Below are positions 1 to 9,324 of a stretch of 64,000 nt of DNA, one piece after another. Source of the stretch: an uncultured Clostridium sp. (lineage in GTDB: Bacteria; Bacillota; Clostridia; Lachnospirales; Lachnospiraceae); NCBI GenBank assembly GCA_900538475.1, contig UPYT01000008.1:1-64000 (forward strand), read 5' to 3'. The translations under genes were made by a program, and so were the position numbers. How positions within the stretch are numbered: position 1 is the stretch's first letter; every line of letters starts with the position of its first letter. The notes under the pieces were generated by a model that was given only the letters and a program-made list of their open reading frames with translations, made no database searches and was not told the DNA's origin.

Positions 1-41
1 CCCGCCGCAGGCGGAGAAGCTCGCGAGCGAGCTTCTTTTTT
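1..41 (+). terminator. Tandem hairpins ending in a U-tract, upstream of an ABC transporter operon
   Basis: A CCGCC/GGCGG hairpin (2-14) is followed by an 8-bp stem GAAGCTCG (16-23) with CGAG loop and CGAGCTTC (28-35), then six T (36-41). This is a textbook intrinsic terminator. Only about 15 nt separate the U-tract from the ribosome site of the next gene, which leaves no room for a promoter, so the operon behind it must be read through it or start upstream of the window. It may be an attenuator. Bases 1-30 recur exactly at 42891-42920. Confidence 0.75.
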
Positions 42-71
42 ATTTCACAAAAAAACGAGGAGGAATTGATT

Positions 72-914
72 ATGATGAAAAAGGCGTTAGCACTTACTAT
101 GGCAGCTGTAATGGCAGCATCCATGACCGCATGTGGTGGAAACACAAAGGAAACCACAGCAGCAGAGACGAAGGCAGCTGATACTACCGCGGCTGATACC
201 ACAGCGGCAGATACGGCTGCAGCAGACACAGAAGCTGCAGACGGTAAGGTTTACAAAATTGCAACAGATACAACCTTTGCACCCTTTGAGTTTGAGAATG
301 ATAAGGGGGAGATGGTTGGTATTGACCTGGATATTCTGAAGGCGATTGCTGATGATCAGGGCTTTGAATATGAGCTGGTTGTAGCAGGTTTCTCTGCCGC
401 ATGTACCGGTATGGAGGCAGGAGAGTATGATGCAGTGATTGCCGGCATGTCTATTACAGATGAAAGAAAAGAAAAGTATGATTTCTCTGAGCCCTACTAC
501 GATTCCGGCGTTGGTATGGCAGTTAATGCAGATTCCGATATTGCATCTTATGAGGATCTGAAGGATAAAACAGTAGCAGCAAAGATCGGTACTGAGGGCT
601 GCTCCTTTGCAGAGTCTATTGCAGAGCAGTATGGCTTTACCATCAACCAGTTTGAGGATTCCTCCAGTATGTATCAGGACGTTTTAGCCGGCAACTCCGT
701 AGCCTGCTTTGAGGACTACCCGGTACTGGGCTATGAGATTTCCAGAGGCGTTGCCTTTAAGCTTCCGCTTCCTATGGAAAACGGCAATTCTTACGGCTTT
801 GCTGTTATGAAGGGTCAGAATACAGAGTTGGTAGAGATGTTCAACGCTGGTCTTAAGAATATCAAGGACAGTGGCAAATACGATGAGATTTTAAATACTT
901 ATATCTCTAAATAA
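72..914 (+). CDS. Amino-acid ABC transporter substrate-binding lipoprotein
   Basis: Predicted 280-aa extracytoplasmic solute-binding protein, family 3 (HisJ/GlnH type), which captures a polar amino acid for the permease and ATPase encoded next. A lipoprotein signal peptide ends in the lipobox MTAC with Cys21. Residues about 25-57 are an Ala/Asp/Thr-rich linker with repeated TTAAD units. The folded domain begins near residue 60 with IATDTTFAPFEFEN, the usual start of this family, and contains the domain-typical GMSITDERKEKYDFSEPYY stretch. ATG at 72 is chosen because GAGGAGG (57-63) lies 8 nt upstream; a TTG at 66 is too close. It is the first gene of a three-gene operon. The exact amino acid cannot be read from sequence. 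Confidence 0.93.
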   Translation: MMKKALALTMAAVMAASMTACGGNTKETTAAETKAADTTAADTTAADTAAADTEAADGKVYKIATDTTFAPFEFENDKGEMVGIDLDILKAIADDQGFEYELVVAGFSAACTGMEAGEYDAVIAGMSITDERKEKYDFSEPYYDSGVGMAVNADSDIASYEDLKDKTVAAKIGTEGCSFAESIAEQYGFTINQFEDSSSMYQDVLAGNSVACFEDYPVLGYEISRGVAFKLPLPMENGNSYGFAVMKGQNTELVEMFNAGLKNIKDSGKYDEILNTYISK

Positions 915-936
915 TGACAAATAAGGTGATGATGAA

Positions 937-1620
937 ATGGCTGTAATAGACGTACTGATTAAATATTTTCCGTCCTTTAACGTTGCACTGGGCGAAACCC
1001 TGAAGCTTACGGCAGTATCTTTATTTTTTGCTACGATACTGGGTGTAATCTTCGGCTTGTTTAAAGTTTCCGGCATAAAGCCTTTAAAGGTAATTGCCAA
1101 TATTTACATTGACATTATCCGCGGTACCCCTCTGATGGTTCAGACTATGATTATTTTCTATGGTCTCAGCCAGGTGCTGCGTCCTTATGGCTTTAGCTGG
1201 GGCGCCATTGGTGGGAATTTTACGGCAGGCGCCGTGACTTTAAGTCTCAATGCAGGCGCATATATGGCAGAGATTATCCGTGGCGGTATTGAAGCCATTG
1301 ACAAAGGGCAGATGGAAGCGGCCCGCAGTCTGGGACTTCCTTATGGAAAGGCTATGAGCAAGATCATTCTTCCCCAGGCATTCCGCACCATGATGCCCTC
1401 AATCATCAATCAGTTTATTATTTCCATGAAGGATACCTCCTTGATTTCTATAATCGGAATCCGGGAGCTGACTCAGAACGGTAAGATTATTGCCGCCAAC
1501 TCGGCTTCTCTGGTTATGGCTATCTGGGTGTCAGTTGCCCTGTATTACCTAGTGATCTGCACCATCCTTTCCAGGATTGCAGTGATAGTAGAAAGGAAGG
1601 TATCTTATGGAAAACAGTAA
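937..1620 (+). CDS. Amino-acid ABC transporter permease (HisM/GlnP type)
   Basis: Predicted 227-aa integral membrane permease of the polar amino-acid uptake family. The motif [11 protein letters not shown] near residue 60 is characteristic of the His/Glu/Gln permeases, and the EAA loop that contacts the ATPase is visible as [20 protein letters not shown] around residues 128-147. Several hydrophobic segments span the sequence. AAGGTG (923-928) lies 8 nt before the ATG. It sits 22 nt after the binding-protein gene and its last 14 nt overlap the ATPase gene, so the three subunits are translationally linked. Confidence 0.95.
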   Translation: MAVIDVLIKYFPSFNVALGETLKLTAVSLFFATILGVIFGLFKVSGIKPLKVIANIYIDIIRGTPLMVQTMIIFYGLSQVLRPYGFSWGAIGGNFTAGAVTLSLNAGAYMAEIIRGGIEAIDKGQMEAARSLGLPYGKAMSKIILPQAFRTMMPSIINQFIISMKDTSLISIIGIRELTQNGKIIAANSASLVMAIWVSVALYYLVICTILSRIAVIVERKVSYGKQ

Positions 1621-2341
1621 AATTTCCGTTACGCATTTAAAAAAGAATTTTGGAAAGCTGGAGGTTTTAAAGGGAATCAGCCTGGAGGTGAAGGAGGGAG
1701 AGGTTGTCTGCCTCATTGGTCCTTCTGGTTCTGGAAAGAGTACCTTTCTGCGGTGCTTAAACCGCCTGGAAAAGATTACAGCAGGCGAGGTAATCGTAGA
1801 CGGCCATCCCATCTCAGATCCGAATGTGAATATTAATAAGGTTCGGGAAAACATCGGTATGGTATTCCAGCATTTTAATCTGTTTCCCCATCTGACTGTT
1901 TTGGATAACATTACGCTGGCTCCTACTGAGCTAAAGATTATGGATAAGAAGGCAGCAGAGGAAAAGGCCAGAGATCTTCTTTCCCGGGTAGGGCTGGCAG
2001 ATAAAGCGGATGCTTATCCGGCTCAGCTTTCCGGCGGACAGAAGCAGAGGGTAGCTATTGCACGTTCTCTGGCAATGAATCCGGATATTATGCTGTTTGA
2101 CGAGCCAACCAGCGCCCTTGACCCGGAAATGGTGGGAGAGGTGCTGGAGGTTATGAAACAGCTGGCAGCAGAGGGAATGACCATGGTTGTTGTAACCCAT
2201 GAGATGGGCTTTGCCAGGGAGGTTGCCGATCGGGTAATCTTCATGGACGGTGGTTATATTGTGGAGGAAGGAACTCCAGAGGAAATTTTTTCTCATCCAA
2301 AGGAAGAGAGAACCATCAGCTTCTTAAATAAAGTTTTATAA
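1607..2341 (+). CDS. Amino-acid ABC transporter ATP-binding protein
   Basis: Predicted 244-aa ATPase that powers the amino-acid importer on the inner face of the membrane. All nucleotide-binding motifs are present: Walker A GPSGSGKS (about residues 39-46), Q-loop [17 protein letters not shown], signature LSGGQKQR (about 140), Walker B IMLFDEP and H-loop VTHEMGFA. Its length matches the GlnQ/HisP family. It starts inside the 3' end of the permease gene, behind GAAAGGAAGG, and is followed 3 nt downstream by a terminator, closing the operon. Confidence 0.96.
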   Translation: MENSKISVTHLKKNFGKLEVLKGISLEVKEGEVVCLIGPSGSGKSTFLRCLNRLEKITAGEVIVDGHPISDPNVNINKVRENIGMVFQHFNLFPHLTVLDNITLAPTELKIMDKKAAEEKARDLLSRVGLADKADAYPAQLSGGQKQRVAIARSLAMNPDIMLFDEPTSALDPEMVGEVLEVMKQLAAEGMTMVVVTHEMGFAREVADRVIFMDGGYIVEEGTPEEIFSHPKEERTISFLNKVL

Positions 2342-2343
2342 TC

Positions 2344-2389
2344 AAAAAACCTGCGTGATCCGATATCTTTCGGATTCCGCAGGTTTTTT
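2344..2389 (+). terminator. Intrinsic terminator of the amino-acid ABC operon
   Basis: AAAAAACCTGCG (2344-2355) pairs with CGCAGGTTTTTT (2378-2389). An inner pairing ATCCGA/TCGGAT extends the hairpin. The flanking A and T runs make it potentially bidirectional. Confidence 0.92.
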
Positions 2390-2416
2390 CTGTTACAGGA
2401 AAGTGCTGTGACGGAA
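2388..2416. repeat. Hairpin repeat with AAAGTG loop, copy 1
   Basis: TTCTGTTACAG (2388-2398) pairs with CTGTGACGGAA (2406-2416) across the loop GAAAGTG; the two non-Watson-Crick positions are G-U wobbles. Related hairpins with the same loop core occur at 8049-8083 and 42802-42838. This copy partly overlaps the end of the preceding terminator. It is shorter than the other two and shares mainly the loop and the architecture. Confidence 0.45.
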
Positions 2417-2436
2417 CAGGGAATTTTTATAAAATA

Positions 2437-2452
2437 AAACATATGTTCGAAC
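2437..2452. promoter_or_regulatory. LexA/DinR-like box upstream of the topoisomerase genes
   Basis: AAACATATGTTCGAAC contains AACATATGTTC, one base short at the left edge of the Firmicute SOS core GAAC-N4-GTTC, and an overlapping GTTCGAAC. It lies about 18 nt before the predicted -35 element of the parE-like gene. The match is imperfect, and SOS control of topoisomerase IV genes is not usual, so this is a weak call. Confidence 0.3.
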
Positions 2453-2469
2453 TTTTTTTAAAGGAAGGC

Positions 2470-2499
2470 TTGCAATTTGCCTGACATTTTGTTTATAAT
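2470..2499 (+). promoter_or_regulatory. Sigma-A promoter of the topoisomerase genes
   Basis: TTGCAA (2470-2475), an 18-nt spacer and a perfect TATAAT (2494-2499) precede the GGAGG and ATG of the parE-like gene. The preceding operon is terminated at 2389, so a promoter is needed here. Confidence 0.65.
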
Positions 2500-2533
2500 A
2501 GCATGGGATTACAGGAAATAATGGAGGAATATC

Positions 2534-4453
2534 ATGGCAAAGACACAATATAATGCAGACAGTATTACCGTGCTGGAAGGATTGGAGGCAGTCCGCAAGC
2601 GGCCCGGCATGTATATCGGAGGCGTAGGCACCAAGGGACTGAACCATCTGATCTATGAGATCGTAGATAATGCGGTGGATGAGCACCTGGCCGGATACTG
2701 CAGCCAGATCTGGGTAACGCTGGAGGCGGACGGTTCCTGCACCGTAAGGGACAGTGGTCGTGGCATTCCTGTTGAAATGCATAAAAAGGGTGTATCTGCA
2801 GAGCGAATTGTTCTTTCTACGCTTCATGCAGGAGGTAAATTTGACAATGACGCCTACAAAACCAGCGGAGGACTTCATGGCGTAGGTTCTTCTGTGGTGA
2901 ACGCTTTATCTGCCCGGATGGATGTGAAGGTTTATAAAAACGGTTATATTCATCACGATGCCTATGAAAGGGGGATTCCGGTAATTTCCCTGGAAAATGG
3001 CCTTCTTCCTATTCTGGGAAGGACAAAGGAGACTGGAACAGAGATTAATTTTCTTCCGGACGGAGAAATTTTTGAAAAGACACGGTTTAAGGCAGACTGG
3101 CTGAAAAGCCGTCTTCACGAGACTTCTTATCTGAACCCCGGACTGACTATTTTCTATGCCAACCGCAGGCCAGGAGAAGAGGAGGAGGTTGTTTATCATG
3201 AGCCGGAAGGAATTATTTCTTATGTAAAGGAAATCAACAACGGAAAAAATGCCGTTCATGAGCCAATTTATTTTAAAAGTGAGATTGATAAGATTGAAGT
3301 GGAGGTTGCGATTCAGTTTGTAGATACCTTTGAAGAAAATATTCTGGGCTTTTGCAACAATATTTTTACCCAGGAGGGCGGTACCCATCTGGTTGGTTTT
3401 AAAACAAGATTTACTCAGCTGATCAATTCCTATGCCAGGGAGCTGGGCATCCTGAAGGAAAAGGATCCCAACTTTACCGGCGCAGATACCAGAAATGGAA
3501 TGACAGCCATTGTGGCAGTGAAGCATCCGGATCCGATTTTCGAGGGACAGACGAAGACCAAGCTGGCCAGCGCCGATGCGACAAAGGCGGTTTTTACGGT
3601 TACGGGAGATTTGCTGCAGCACTATTTTGACCGGAATGTAGAGGTCTTAAAATCGGTGATTGCCTGTGCTGAAAAATCTGCGAAAATTCGGAAGGCAGAG
3701 GAAAAGGCAAAGACTAATATGCTGACCAAGTCCAGATTTTCGTTTGACAGCAATGGAAAGCTGGCTAACTGTGAAAGCCGGGATGCGGAGAAGTGTGAAA
3801 TTTTTATTGTTGAGGGAGATTCTGCAGGCGGCTCTGCCAAGACAGCCAGAAACAGAATGTATCAGGCTATTCTTCCTATCCGTGGAAAGATCCTGAACGT
3901 GGAGAAGGCTTCTATGGACAAGGTGCTTGCAAATGCGGAGATTAAAACCATGATCAATGCCTTTGGCTGCGGTTTTTCCGAGGGCTACGGCAATGATTTT
4001 GATATTTCCAGACTTCGGTATCATAAAATTATTCTGATGACGGATGCGGATGTGGACGGCAGCCACATTGACACCCTTCTTTTGACCTTTTTATACCGTT
4101 TTATGCCAGAGCTGATTTATAATGGCCATGTGTTTATTGCCATGCCGCCGCTCTATAAGGTGATTCCTTCCAGAGGGCAGGAGCAGTATCTTTATGATGA
4201 CAAGGAACTGGAGCGTTACCGGAAAACACACACAGGAGAGTTCCGCCTGCAGCGGTACAAGGGTCTTGGTGAGATGGATCCAGAGCAGCTTTGGGAGACA
4301 ACCCTGGATCCGGAGCACCGGGTTCTGAAACGGGTGGAGATTGAGGATGCCCGCATGGCTTCAGAGGTAACGGAAATGCTTATGGGCAGTGACGTTCCCC
4401 CCAGACGGAAATTTATTTACGACCACGCAGAAGAAGCGGAAATTGACGCATAA
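2534..4453 (+). CDS. parE: Type IIA DNA topoisomerase subunit B (ParE/GyrB)
   Basis: Predicted 639-aa ATPase subunit of a type II topoisomerase. GHKL ATP-binding motifs are intact: EIVDNAVDE (Glu42, Asn46), DSGRGIP, GGLHGVGSSVVNALS and QTKTKL. The TOPRIM region shows EGDSAGGSA (about residue 426) and DADVDGS (about 502), followed by RYKGLGEMDPEQLWETT. The length is typical of Firmicute GyrB/ParE. It is followed 14 nt later by the matching A subunit, so the two are co-expressed. I favour topoisomerase IV over gyrase because the partner lacks a recognisable GyrA box and there is no dnaA/recF context, but the choice is not certain. Confidence 0.85.
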   Translation: MAKTQYNADSITVLEGLEAVRKRPGMYIGGVGTKGLNHLIYEIVDNAVDEHLAGYCSQIWVTLEADGSCTVRDSGRGIPVEMHKKGVSAERIVLSTLHAGGKFDNDAYKTSGGLHGVGSSVVNALSARMDVKVYKNGYIHHDAYERGIPVISLENGLLPILGRTKETGTEINFLPDGEIFEKTRFKADWLKSRLHETSYLNPGLTIFYANRRPGEEEEVVYHEPEGIISYVKEINNGKNAVHEPIYFKSEIDKIEVEVAIQFVDTFEENILGFCNNIFTQEGGTHLVGFKTRFTQLINSYARELGILKEKDPNFTGADTRNGMTAIVAVKHPDPIFEGQTKTKLASADATKAVFTVTGDLLQHYFDRNVEVLKSVIACAEKSAKIRKAEEKAKTNMLTKSRFSFDSNGKLANCESRDAEKCEIFIVEGDSAGGSAKTARNRMYQAILPIRGKILNVEKASMDKVLANAEIKTMINAFGCGFSEGYGNDFDISRLRYHKIILMTDADVDGSHIDTLLLTFLYRFMPELIYNGHVFIAMPPLYKVIPSRGQEQYLYDDKELERYRKTHTGEFRLQRYKGLGEMDPEQLWETTLDPEHRVLKRVEIEDARMASEVTEMLMGSDVPPRRKFIYDHAEEAEIDA

Positions 4454-4467
4454 GAAGGAGAAGGATC

Positions 4468-6702
4468 ATGGCGGAAAAAATATTAACAACAGAATTTTCA
4501 GAGGAAATGCAGCGCAGCTATCTGAATTACTCCATGAGTGTCATTACTGCGCGGGCCATTCCTGATGCCCGGGACGGCTTAAAGCCGGTTCAGCGCCGGG
4601 TTCTTTATGATATGAGTGAGCTGAAGCTGGGGCATGATAAACCACACCGGAAATCGGCCCGTATTGTAGGCGATACCATGGGTAAATATCATCCTCACGG
4701 CGACAGTTCCATTTATGATACACTGGTTGTCATGTCGCAGGCATTTAAAAAGGGTATGGCCCTGGTAGACGGACACGGAAATTTCGGTTCCATTGAGGGA
4801 GACGGTGCAGCAGCCATGCGTTATACAGAGGCGCGGCTTCAGAAATTTGCAGAAGAGGTTTACCTGAAGGATCTGGACAAGACCGTAAATTTTGTTCCCA
4901 ACTACGATGAGTCGGAAAAGGAGCCGGAGGTTCTTCCGGTGCGGGTCCCCAACCTTTTGATCAATGGTTCTGAGGGAATTGCCGTAGGAATGAGCACCAG
5001 CATTCCGCCTCACAATTTGGGCGAGGTGGTGGAGCTGGTTCAGGCTTATATTGATCAGCCGCAAATGGATGTTGCTCAGATGATGGAATATCTTCCCGGC
5101 CCGGATTTTCCTACCGGGGGTATTATTGCAAACAAAAAGGATCTGAAGGAAATTTATGAAACAGGTGTCGGAAAAATCAAGCTCCGCGGAAAAATTGAAG
5201 TAGAGCTGGGACGGAGAAAGGCAGATCGTGATAAGTTAGTCATCAGCGAAATTCCCTATACTATGATTGGCGCGGGCATTAACAAATTTTTGATGGACGT
5301 GGCCGATTTGGTGGAAAGTAAGAAGCTGACAGATGTGGTAGATATTTCCAACCAGTCCAGCAAAGAAGGAATCCGCATTGTTCTGGAGCTGAAAAAGGAT
5401 GCGGACATTGACAAAATTAAAAATATTCTTTATAAAAAAACGAAGCTGGAAGATACCTTTGGCGTCAATATGCTGGCGATTGCCCATGGACGACCGGAGA
5501 CTCTGAATTTGAAAGGGATTCTGGATCATTACCTGGAGTTCCAGTATGAGAATACGACCCGCAAATACCAGGCTCTTCTGGATAAGGAGCTGGAACGGAA
5601 GGAGATTCGGGAAGGACTGATTCAGGCCTGTAATGTGATTGACCTGATCATTGCCATTTTAAGGGGATCCAAAAATCTGAAGGATGCGAAGGCATGTCTG
5701 ATGTATGGAGACATATCCAGAATTCAGTTTAAGCACCCCGGCTTTGAAGAGGACGCCAAACAGCTCCATTTTACAGAGAAGCAGGCGGCAGCCATTCTGG
5801 AAATGCGGCTTTACAAGCTGATTGGCCTGGAAATCATGGCGCTGGAGAAGGAATACAAGGAATGCCTGAAGAAAATTGCCCGGTATGAGAAGATTTTGAA
5901 AAGCCGCGATGCCATGAATCAGGTGATTCAGGAGGATCTGAAACAAATTAAGGAAGAGTTTGCTGTTTCCCGCCGCACAGTGATTGAAGACGGCAAAGAA
6001 GCTGTTTATGAGGAGGCGCCGATGGAGGTGCAGGAGGTTGTGTTTGTTATGGATCGGTTTGGCTACTGCAAGCTCCTGGATCGGCAGACTTATGAGCGAA
6101 ATCAGGAAACGGTAGATCAGGAGTACAAGCACAGGATTCCCTGTCTGAATACAGATAAGATCTGTATTTTTACCAACACAGGAAGTCTTCACCAGGTAAA
6201 GGTTATGGAAATTCCTTTCGGCAAGCTTCGTGACAAGGGTACGCCGATTGATAACGTAAGCAAATATGACGGCAGCAGGGAGGAGATTGTATTTCTTACC
6301 TGTTTTGGCCGTCTGACAGGACAGATGCTTCTGTTTGCTACCAGAATGGGTATGATGAAGCAGGTGCCTGCTGAGGAATTTATCACAAATAACCGGACGG
6401 TAGTGGCGACCAAGCTTCAGGAAGGAGATCAGGTAGCTGTGATCCGGGTAGTTGGAACAGAAACAGATCTGGTTATTCAGACGACGGGAGATGTGTTCCT
6501 GCGGTTTTCTATGGAGGAGATTCCGGAGATGAAGAAGGCTTCCCGCGGTGTGCGGGGCATTCGTATGAGCGAGGGTGAGGCGCTGGAGGAGATTTATTTT
6601 GTCAGCCAGAATCCGGTGATTACTTATAAAAAGAAAGAGGTTCATTTAAACCGCCTGAAAATAGCAAAGCGGGATGGAAAAGGAAGCAAGGTAAGACTGT
6701 AA
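4468..6702 (+). CDS. parC: Type IIA DNA topoisomerase subunit A (ParC/GyrA)
   Basis: Predicted 744-aa breakage-reunion subunit. It has [12 protein letters not shown] (about 38-49), the quinolone-determining stretch [10 protein letters not shown] with the sensitive-type Ser80 and Asp84, and the catalytic tyrosine in AMRYTEARL (Tyr119). The C-terminal third consists of beta-pinwheel-like repeats. I see no canonical GyrA box (QRRGGKG type), and the protein is shorter than usual GyrA, which favours a ParC-like decatenase. It is preceded by AAGAAGGAG. No clear terminator follows. Confidence 0.85.
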   Translation: MAEKILTTEFSEEMQRSYLNYSMSVITARAIPDARDGLKPVQRRVLYDMSELKLGHDKPHRKSARIVGDTMGKYHPHGDSSIYDTLVVMSQAFKKGMALVDGHGNFGSIEGDGAAAMRYTEARLQKFAEEVYLKDLDKTVNFVPNYDESEKEPEVLPVRVPNLLINGSEGIAVGMSTSIPPHNLGEVVELVQAYIDQPQMDVAQMMEYLPGPDFPTGGIIANKKDLKEIYETGVGKIKLRGKIEVELGRRKADRDKLVISEIPYTMIGAGINKFLMDVADLVESKKLTDVVDISNQSSKEGIRIVLELKKDADIDKIKNILYKKTKLEDTFGVNMLAIAHGRPETLNLKGILDHYLEFQYENTTRKYQALLDKELERKEIREGLIQACNVIDLIIAILRGSKNLKDAKACLMYGDISRIQFKHPGFEEDAKQLHFTEKQAAAILEMRLYKLIGLEIMALEKEYKECLKKIARYEKILKSRDAMNQVIQEDLKQIKEEFAVSRRTVIEDGKEAVYEEAPMEVQEVVFVMDRFGYCKLLDRQTYERNQETVDQEYKHRIPCLNTDKICIFTNTGSLHQVKVMEIPFGKLRDKGTPIDNVSKYDGSREEIVFLTCFGRLTGQMLLFATRMGMMKQVPAEEFITNNRTVVATKLQEGDQVAVIRVVGTETDLVIQTTGDVFLRFSMEEIPEMKKASRGVRGIRMSEGEALEEIYFVSQNPVITYKKKEVHLNRLKIAKRDGKGSKVRL

Positions 6703-6802
6703 GCAGACATGAAAGAAAGTCTTTGTGTGGCGAACAACTGTGTTTAGGAAAGAGAGTATGTCCTTGCAATGAAGACAAATGTATTTTTCTCGCGAATTCC
6801 TC

Positions 6803-6831
6803 TTGATTTTTTTCTGAAATAGGAGTAGTAT
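6803..6831 (+). promoter_or_regulatory. Sigma-A promoter of asd
   Basis: TTGATT (6803-6808), a 17-nt spacer and TAGTAT (6826-6831) lie about 95 nt before the asd start. The short leader shows no lysine riboswitch or T-box signature. Confidence 0.6.
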
Positions 6832-6927
6832 AGGTCACATGTTTTTACCGTGGTTTCCGAACAGGCCATAAGAAACAGCCGGCGCATCCGGGGACTGCAA
6901 TATGAGGAGAATAAGGAGTGTACAATT

Positions 6928-8013
6928 ATGGAAAAGAAGTTAAAAGTCGGTGTATTAGGCGCTACTGGTATGGTAGGCCAGAGATTTATTTCCCTGTTGG
7001 AGAATCATCCGTGGTATGAGGTAGTCACGGTTGCAGCCAGCCCCCGATCTGCCGGAAAGACCTACGAGGAGGCAGTAGGCGGACGCTGGAAAATGACGAC
7101 TCCTATGCCTGAGGCAGTAAAGAAGCTGGTTGTTATGAATGTCAACGAGGTAGAGAAGGTAGCTGCCAGCGTAGATTTTGTATTCAGCGCCGTTGATATG
7201 TCAAAAGATGAGATTAAGGCTATTGAGGAGGCATATGCAAAGACAGAGACTCCCGTTGTTTCCAATAACAGCGCACACCGCTGGACTCCAGATGTTCCCA
7301 TGGTTGTTCCGGAGGTTAACCCGGAGCATTTCCAGGTGATTGAATTCCAGAAAAAACGTCTGGGTACCACCAGAGGCTTCATTGCAGTAAAACCCAACTG
7401 CTCCATTCAGAGCTATGCACCTGCTTTGACAGCATGGAAGGAGTTTGAACCCTATGAAGTGGTAGCTACAACCTACCAGGCAATTTCCGGCGCAGGAAAG
7501 ACCTTCCAGGACTGGCCGGAGATGGAGGGAAATATCATCCCCTACATTGGCGGCGAGGAAGAAAAGAGCGAGCAGGAGCCTCTGAGAATCTGGGGTAAGA
7601 TTGAGGACGGCGTAATTGTCAAGGCTGCTGAGCCGGTGATTACCTGCCAGTGCATCCGTGTTCCTGTATTAAACGGACATACAGCTGCCGTATTTGTAAA
7701 ATTCCGTAAAAAGCCAACCAAAGAGGAGCTGATTGATCGTCTGGTAAGCTTTAAGGGACTTCCTCAGGAATTAGAGCTGCCCAGCGCACCGAAGCAGTTT
7801 ATTCAGTATCTGGAGGAGGACAACCGTCCCCAGGTATCTCTGGATGTAGATTTTGAAAACGGAATGGGAATTTCTGTAGGCCGTCTGAGAGAGGATACGG
7901 TTTATGACTATAAGTTCGTCGGCCTGTCTCATAATACTGTCCGCGGCGCAGCCGGCGGAGCAGTTCTCTGTGCAGAGCTTCTGACTGCTCAGGGATATAT
8001 TGCAGCAAAATAA
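6928..8013 (+). CDS. asd: Aspartate-semialdehyde dehydrogenase, archaeal/fungal type
   Basis: Predicted 361-aa cytosolic enzyme that reduces aspartyl phosphate to aspartate semialdehyde with NADPH, the branch point to lysine/diaminopimelate, threonine and methionine. The nucleotide-binding motif is GATGMVGQRF (about 10-19). The catalytic cysteine lies in KPNCSIQ (about residue 158), and ATTYQAISGAG follows. The length and these motifs fit the archaeal/yeast class of Asd rather than the E. coli or Bacillus class. ATG 6928 has AAGGAG 9 nt upstream; upstream in-frame codons lack a ribosome site. It is monocistronic, between its own promoter and terminator. Confidence 0.93.
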   Translation: MEKKLKVGVLGATGMVGQRFISLLENHPWYEVVTVAASPRSAGKTYEEAVGGRWKMTTPMPEAVKKLVVMNVNEVEKVAASVDFVFSAVDMSKDEIKAIEEAYAKTETPVVSNNSAHRWTPDVPMVVPEVNPEHFQVIEFQKKRLGTTRGFIAVKPNCSIQSYAPALTAWKEFEPYEVVATTYQAISGAGKTFQDWPEMEGNIIPYIGGEEEKSEQEPLRIWGKIEDGVIVKAAEPVITCQCIRVPVLNGHTAAVFVKFRKKPTKEELIDRLVSFKGLPQELELPSAPKQFIQYLEEDNRPQVSLDVDFENGMGISVGRLREDTVYDYKFVGLSHNTVRGAAGGAVLCAELLTAQGYIAAK

Positions 8014-8024
8014 AATAAAAAATG

Positions 8025-8052
8025 CGGACTCTTTGGAGTCCGTTTTTCTTTT
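8025..8052 (+). terminator. Intrinsic terminator of asd
   Basis: CGGACTC (8025-8031), loop TTTG, GAGTCCG (8036-8042), then TTTTTCTTTT. It begins 11 nt after the asd stop codon. Confidence 0.93.
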
Positions 8053-8085
8053 GATCATAGAAAGTGCGTCCTGTGATACAAAAAC
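8049..8085. repeat. Hairpin repeat with AAAGTGC loop, copy 2
   Basis: TTTTGATCATAG (8049-8060) pairs, with one bulge and a wobble, with CTGTGATACAAAA (8071-8083) around AAAGTGCGTC. The block AAAGTGCGTCCT-TGA-A-AAAAACGC is shared with 42817-42841, so these are copies of one family. The U-tract of the asd terminator forms its left edge. Confidence 0.6.
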
Positions 8086-8187
8086 GCGCCACAGGGATGC
8101 GCACTGCGCGCCAGAGAAAATGGCTGCTAACGCAGCCGCGTTTCAGCACGGTAATGTGCCGAGGAACATTTTTTGTGCAGATGGAAA

Positions 8188-8217
8188 CTGCCGCCAGCAT
8201 TTTTGGACTGGCGGCAG
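8188..8217 (-). terminator. Strong hairpin downstream of galM
   Basis: CTGCCGCCAG (8188-8197) and CTGGCGGCAG (8208-8217) form a perfect 10-bp stem with a 10-nt loop. It lies about 50 nt past the galM stop codon on the minus strand. Only three T follow on that strand, so termination would be weak without help. Confidence 0.55.
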
Positions 8218-8265
8218 AAATCAGGGATATGTTTGATTGTCAGTAAAGAATCATTGAGGCATGGA

Positions 8266-9324
8266 TTATTCTGCATCAAAATGATAAATGGTAGTGGTTT
8301 TGTATTCCTCGCCTGCTTTTACAATGGGAGAAGCAAACTGGGGTTTATTGACAGCATCCGGGAAATACTGAGTTTCGAAGCAGTATCCGTACCGTGGATC
8401 GTAAAGGACTCCTCCCTTTCCAATCTGTCCCTTCAGGCCGTTTGCTGTATAGAACTGAACGCCAGGAAGATCCGTATACACATCCATGGTTCGTCCGCTT
8501 GCCTCATCCACGGCTCTGGCAGAAAGTGCCAGCTCGCCGGGGGCATGGTTCAGAACCCAGTTATGATCGTAGCCGCCGGCATTTTTTAAGGGTTCATAGT
8601 CTGCGTCAATCTCATCGCCAATGGTTTTTAATTCTGTAAAATCCATGGGAGTTCCCTTGACAGGCTCCAGAACTCCGGTGGGAATGGATTCTGCATCTGG
8701 AATAGTATATGTATCTGCATCAATCCATACCTTCTGTGTCAGGACGCTTCCCGCATCGTGACCGGCCAGATTGAAGTAAGCGTGGTTTGTAAAATTGGCG
8801 ATGGTATCTGCATCGGAAACCATCAGATAATCCAGACGGAGACTGTTGTCCGGAGTCAGAGTATAGCTGACGGCAATATTGGCATTGCCGGGATAGTTCT
8901 GATCTCCGTCAGGGCTGAACAGGGAAAAGGTAATTCTGGTACCAAGACCGGTTTCCTCTACATCAGCATCCCAGAGACGGCTTCTGTAAAAGTCCGGGCC
9001 GCTGTGGAGATTGTTTTTGCTTCCGGAATTTATCACAAGGGCATAGGTAATGCCATTTAAAGTAAAGGCTGCGCCTCCGATTCGGTTTGCATTGCGGCCC
9101 ACAATTTCTCCCAGATGACCGCTTTTTGTCAGAATATCTTCTACGGAATCGTACCCTAACAATACGTCTGCCAGTTTTCCGTTCCGATCCGGAACCTTCA
9201 TCTCCAGCCAGGTGCCGCCCAGATCTGTAAATGCGGCAGATACGCCATTTTCATTGGTCAGCGTATATTTGCTGACTGCTGCTCCGTTTTCCAGAGTGCC
9301 GAATGCTTCTTTTTTCCATGCCAT
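8266..9324 (-). CDS. galM: Aldose 1-epimerase (galactose mutarotase)
   Basis: Predicted 352-aa cytosolic enzyme interconverting alpha and beta anomers of hexoses such as galactose and glucose. Family motifs: VGRNANRI (about 75-82), NNLHSGPDFYRSRLW, the catalytic-His region TNHAYFNLAGHD, YDHNWVL, PGVQFYTANG, and a Glu in FETQYFPD that fits the catalytic base. The length is standard. A weak AAAGGA precedes the ATG. It stands alone on the minus strand with no other galactose genes nearby, so its place in a pathway cannot be read from context. Confidence 0.93.
   Translation of the reverse strand: MAWKKEAFGTLENGAAVSKYTLTNENGVSAAFTDLGGTWLEMKVPDRNGKLADVLLGYDSVEDILTKSGHLGEIVGRNANRIGGAAFTLNGITYALVINSGSKNNLHSGPDFYRSRLWDADVEETGLGTRITFSLFSPDGDQNYPGNANIAVSYTLTPDNSLRLDYLMVSDADTIANFTNHAYFNLAGHDAGSVLTQKVWIDADTYTIPDAESIPTGVLEPVKGTPMDFTELKTIGDEIDADYEPLKNAGGYDHNWVLNHAPGELALSARAVDEASGRTMDVYTDLPGVQFYTANGLKGQIGKGGVLYDPRYGYCFETQYFPDAVNKPQFASPIVKAGEEYKTTTIYHFDAE

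Noticed and set aside
5659..6645. Long minus-strand open frame opposite the parC-like gene
   Set aside because: It is antisense to a well-supported coding region, has His/Leu/Asn-rich unstructured composition, no ribosome site and no recognisable domain; it is a codon-bias shadow.
2534..6702. Assignment as DNA gyrase (gyrB/gyrA)
   Set aside because: No canonical GyrA box was seen and the A subunit is short; topoisomerase IV is preferred, but the evidence is not decisive.
6832..6927. Lysine riboswitch or T-box leader of asd
   Set aside because: The leader is only about 95 nt and lacks the conserved core motifs and a terminator hairpin before the start codon.
8000..8236. Plus-strand open frames across the asd-galM gap
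   Set aside because: They run through the asd terminator and the hairpin repeat and have no ribosome site.
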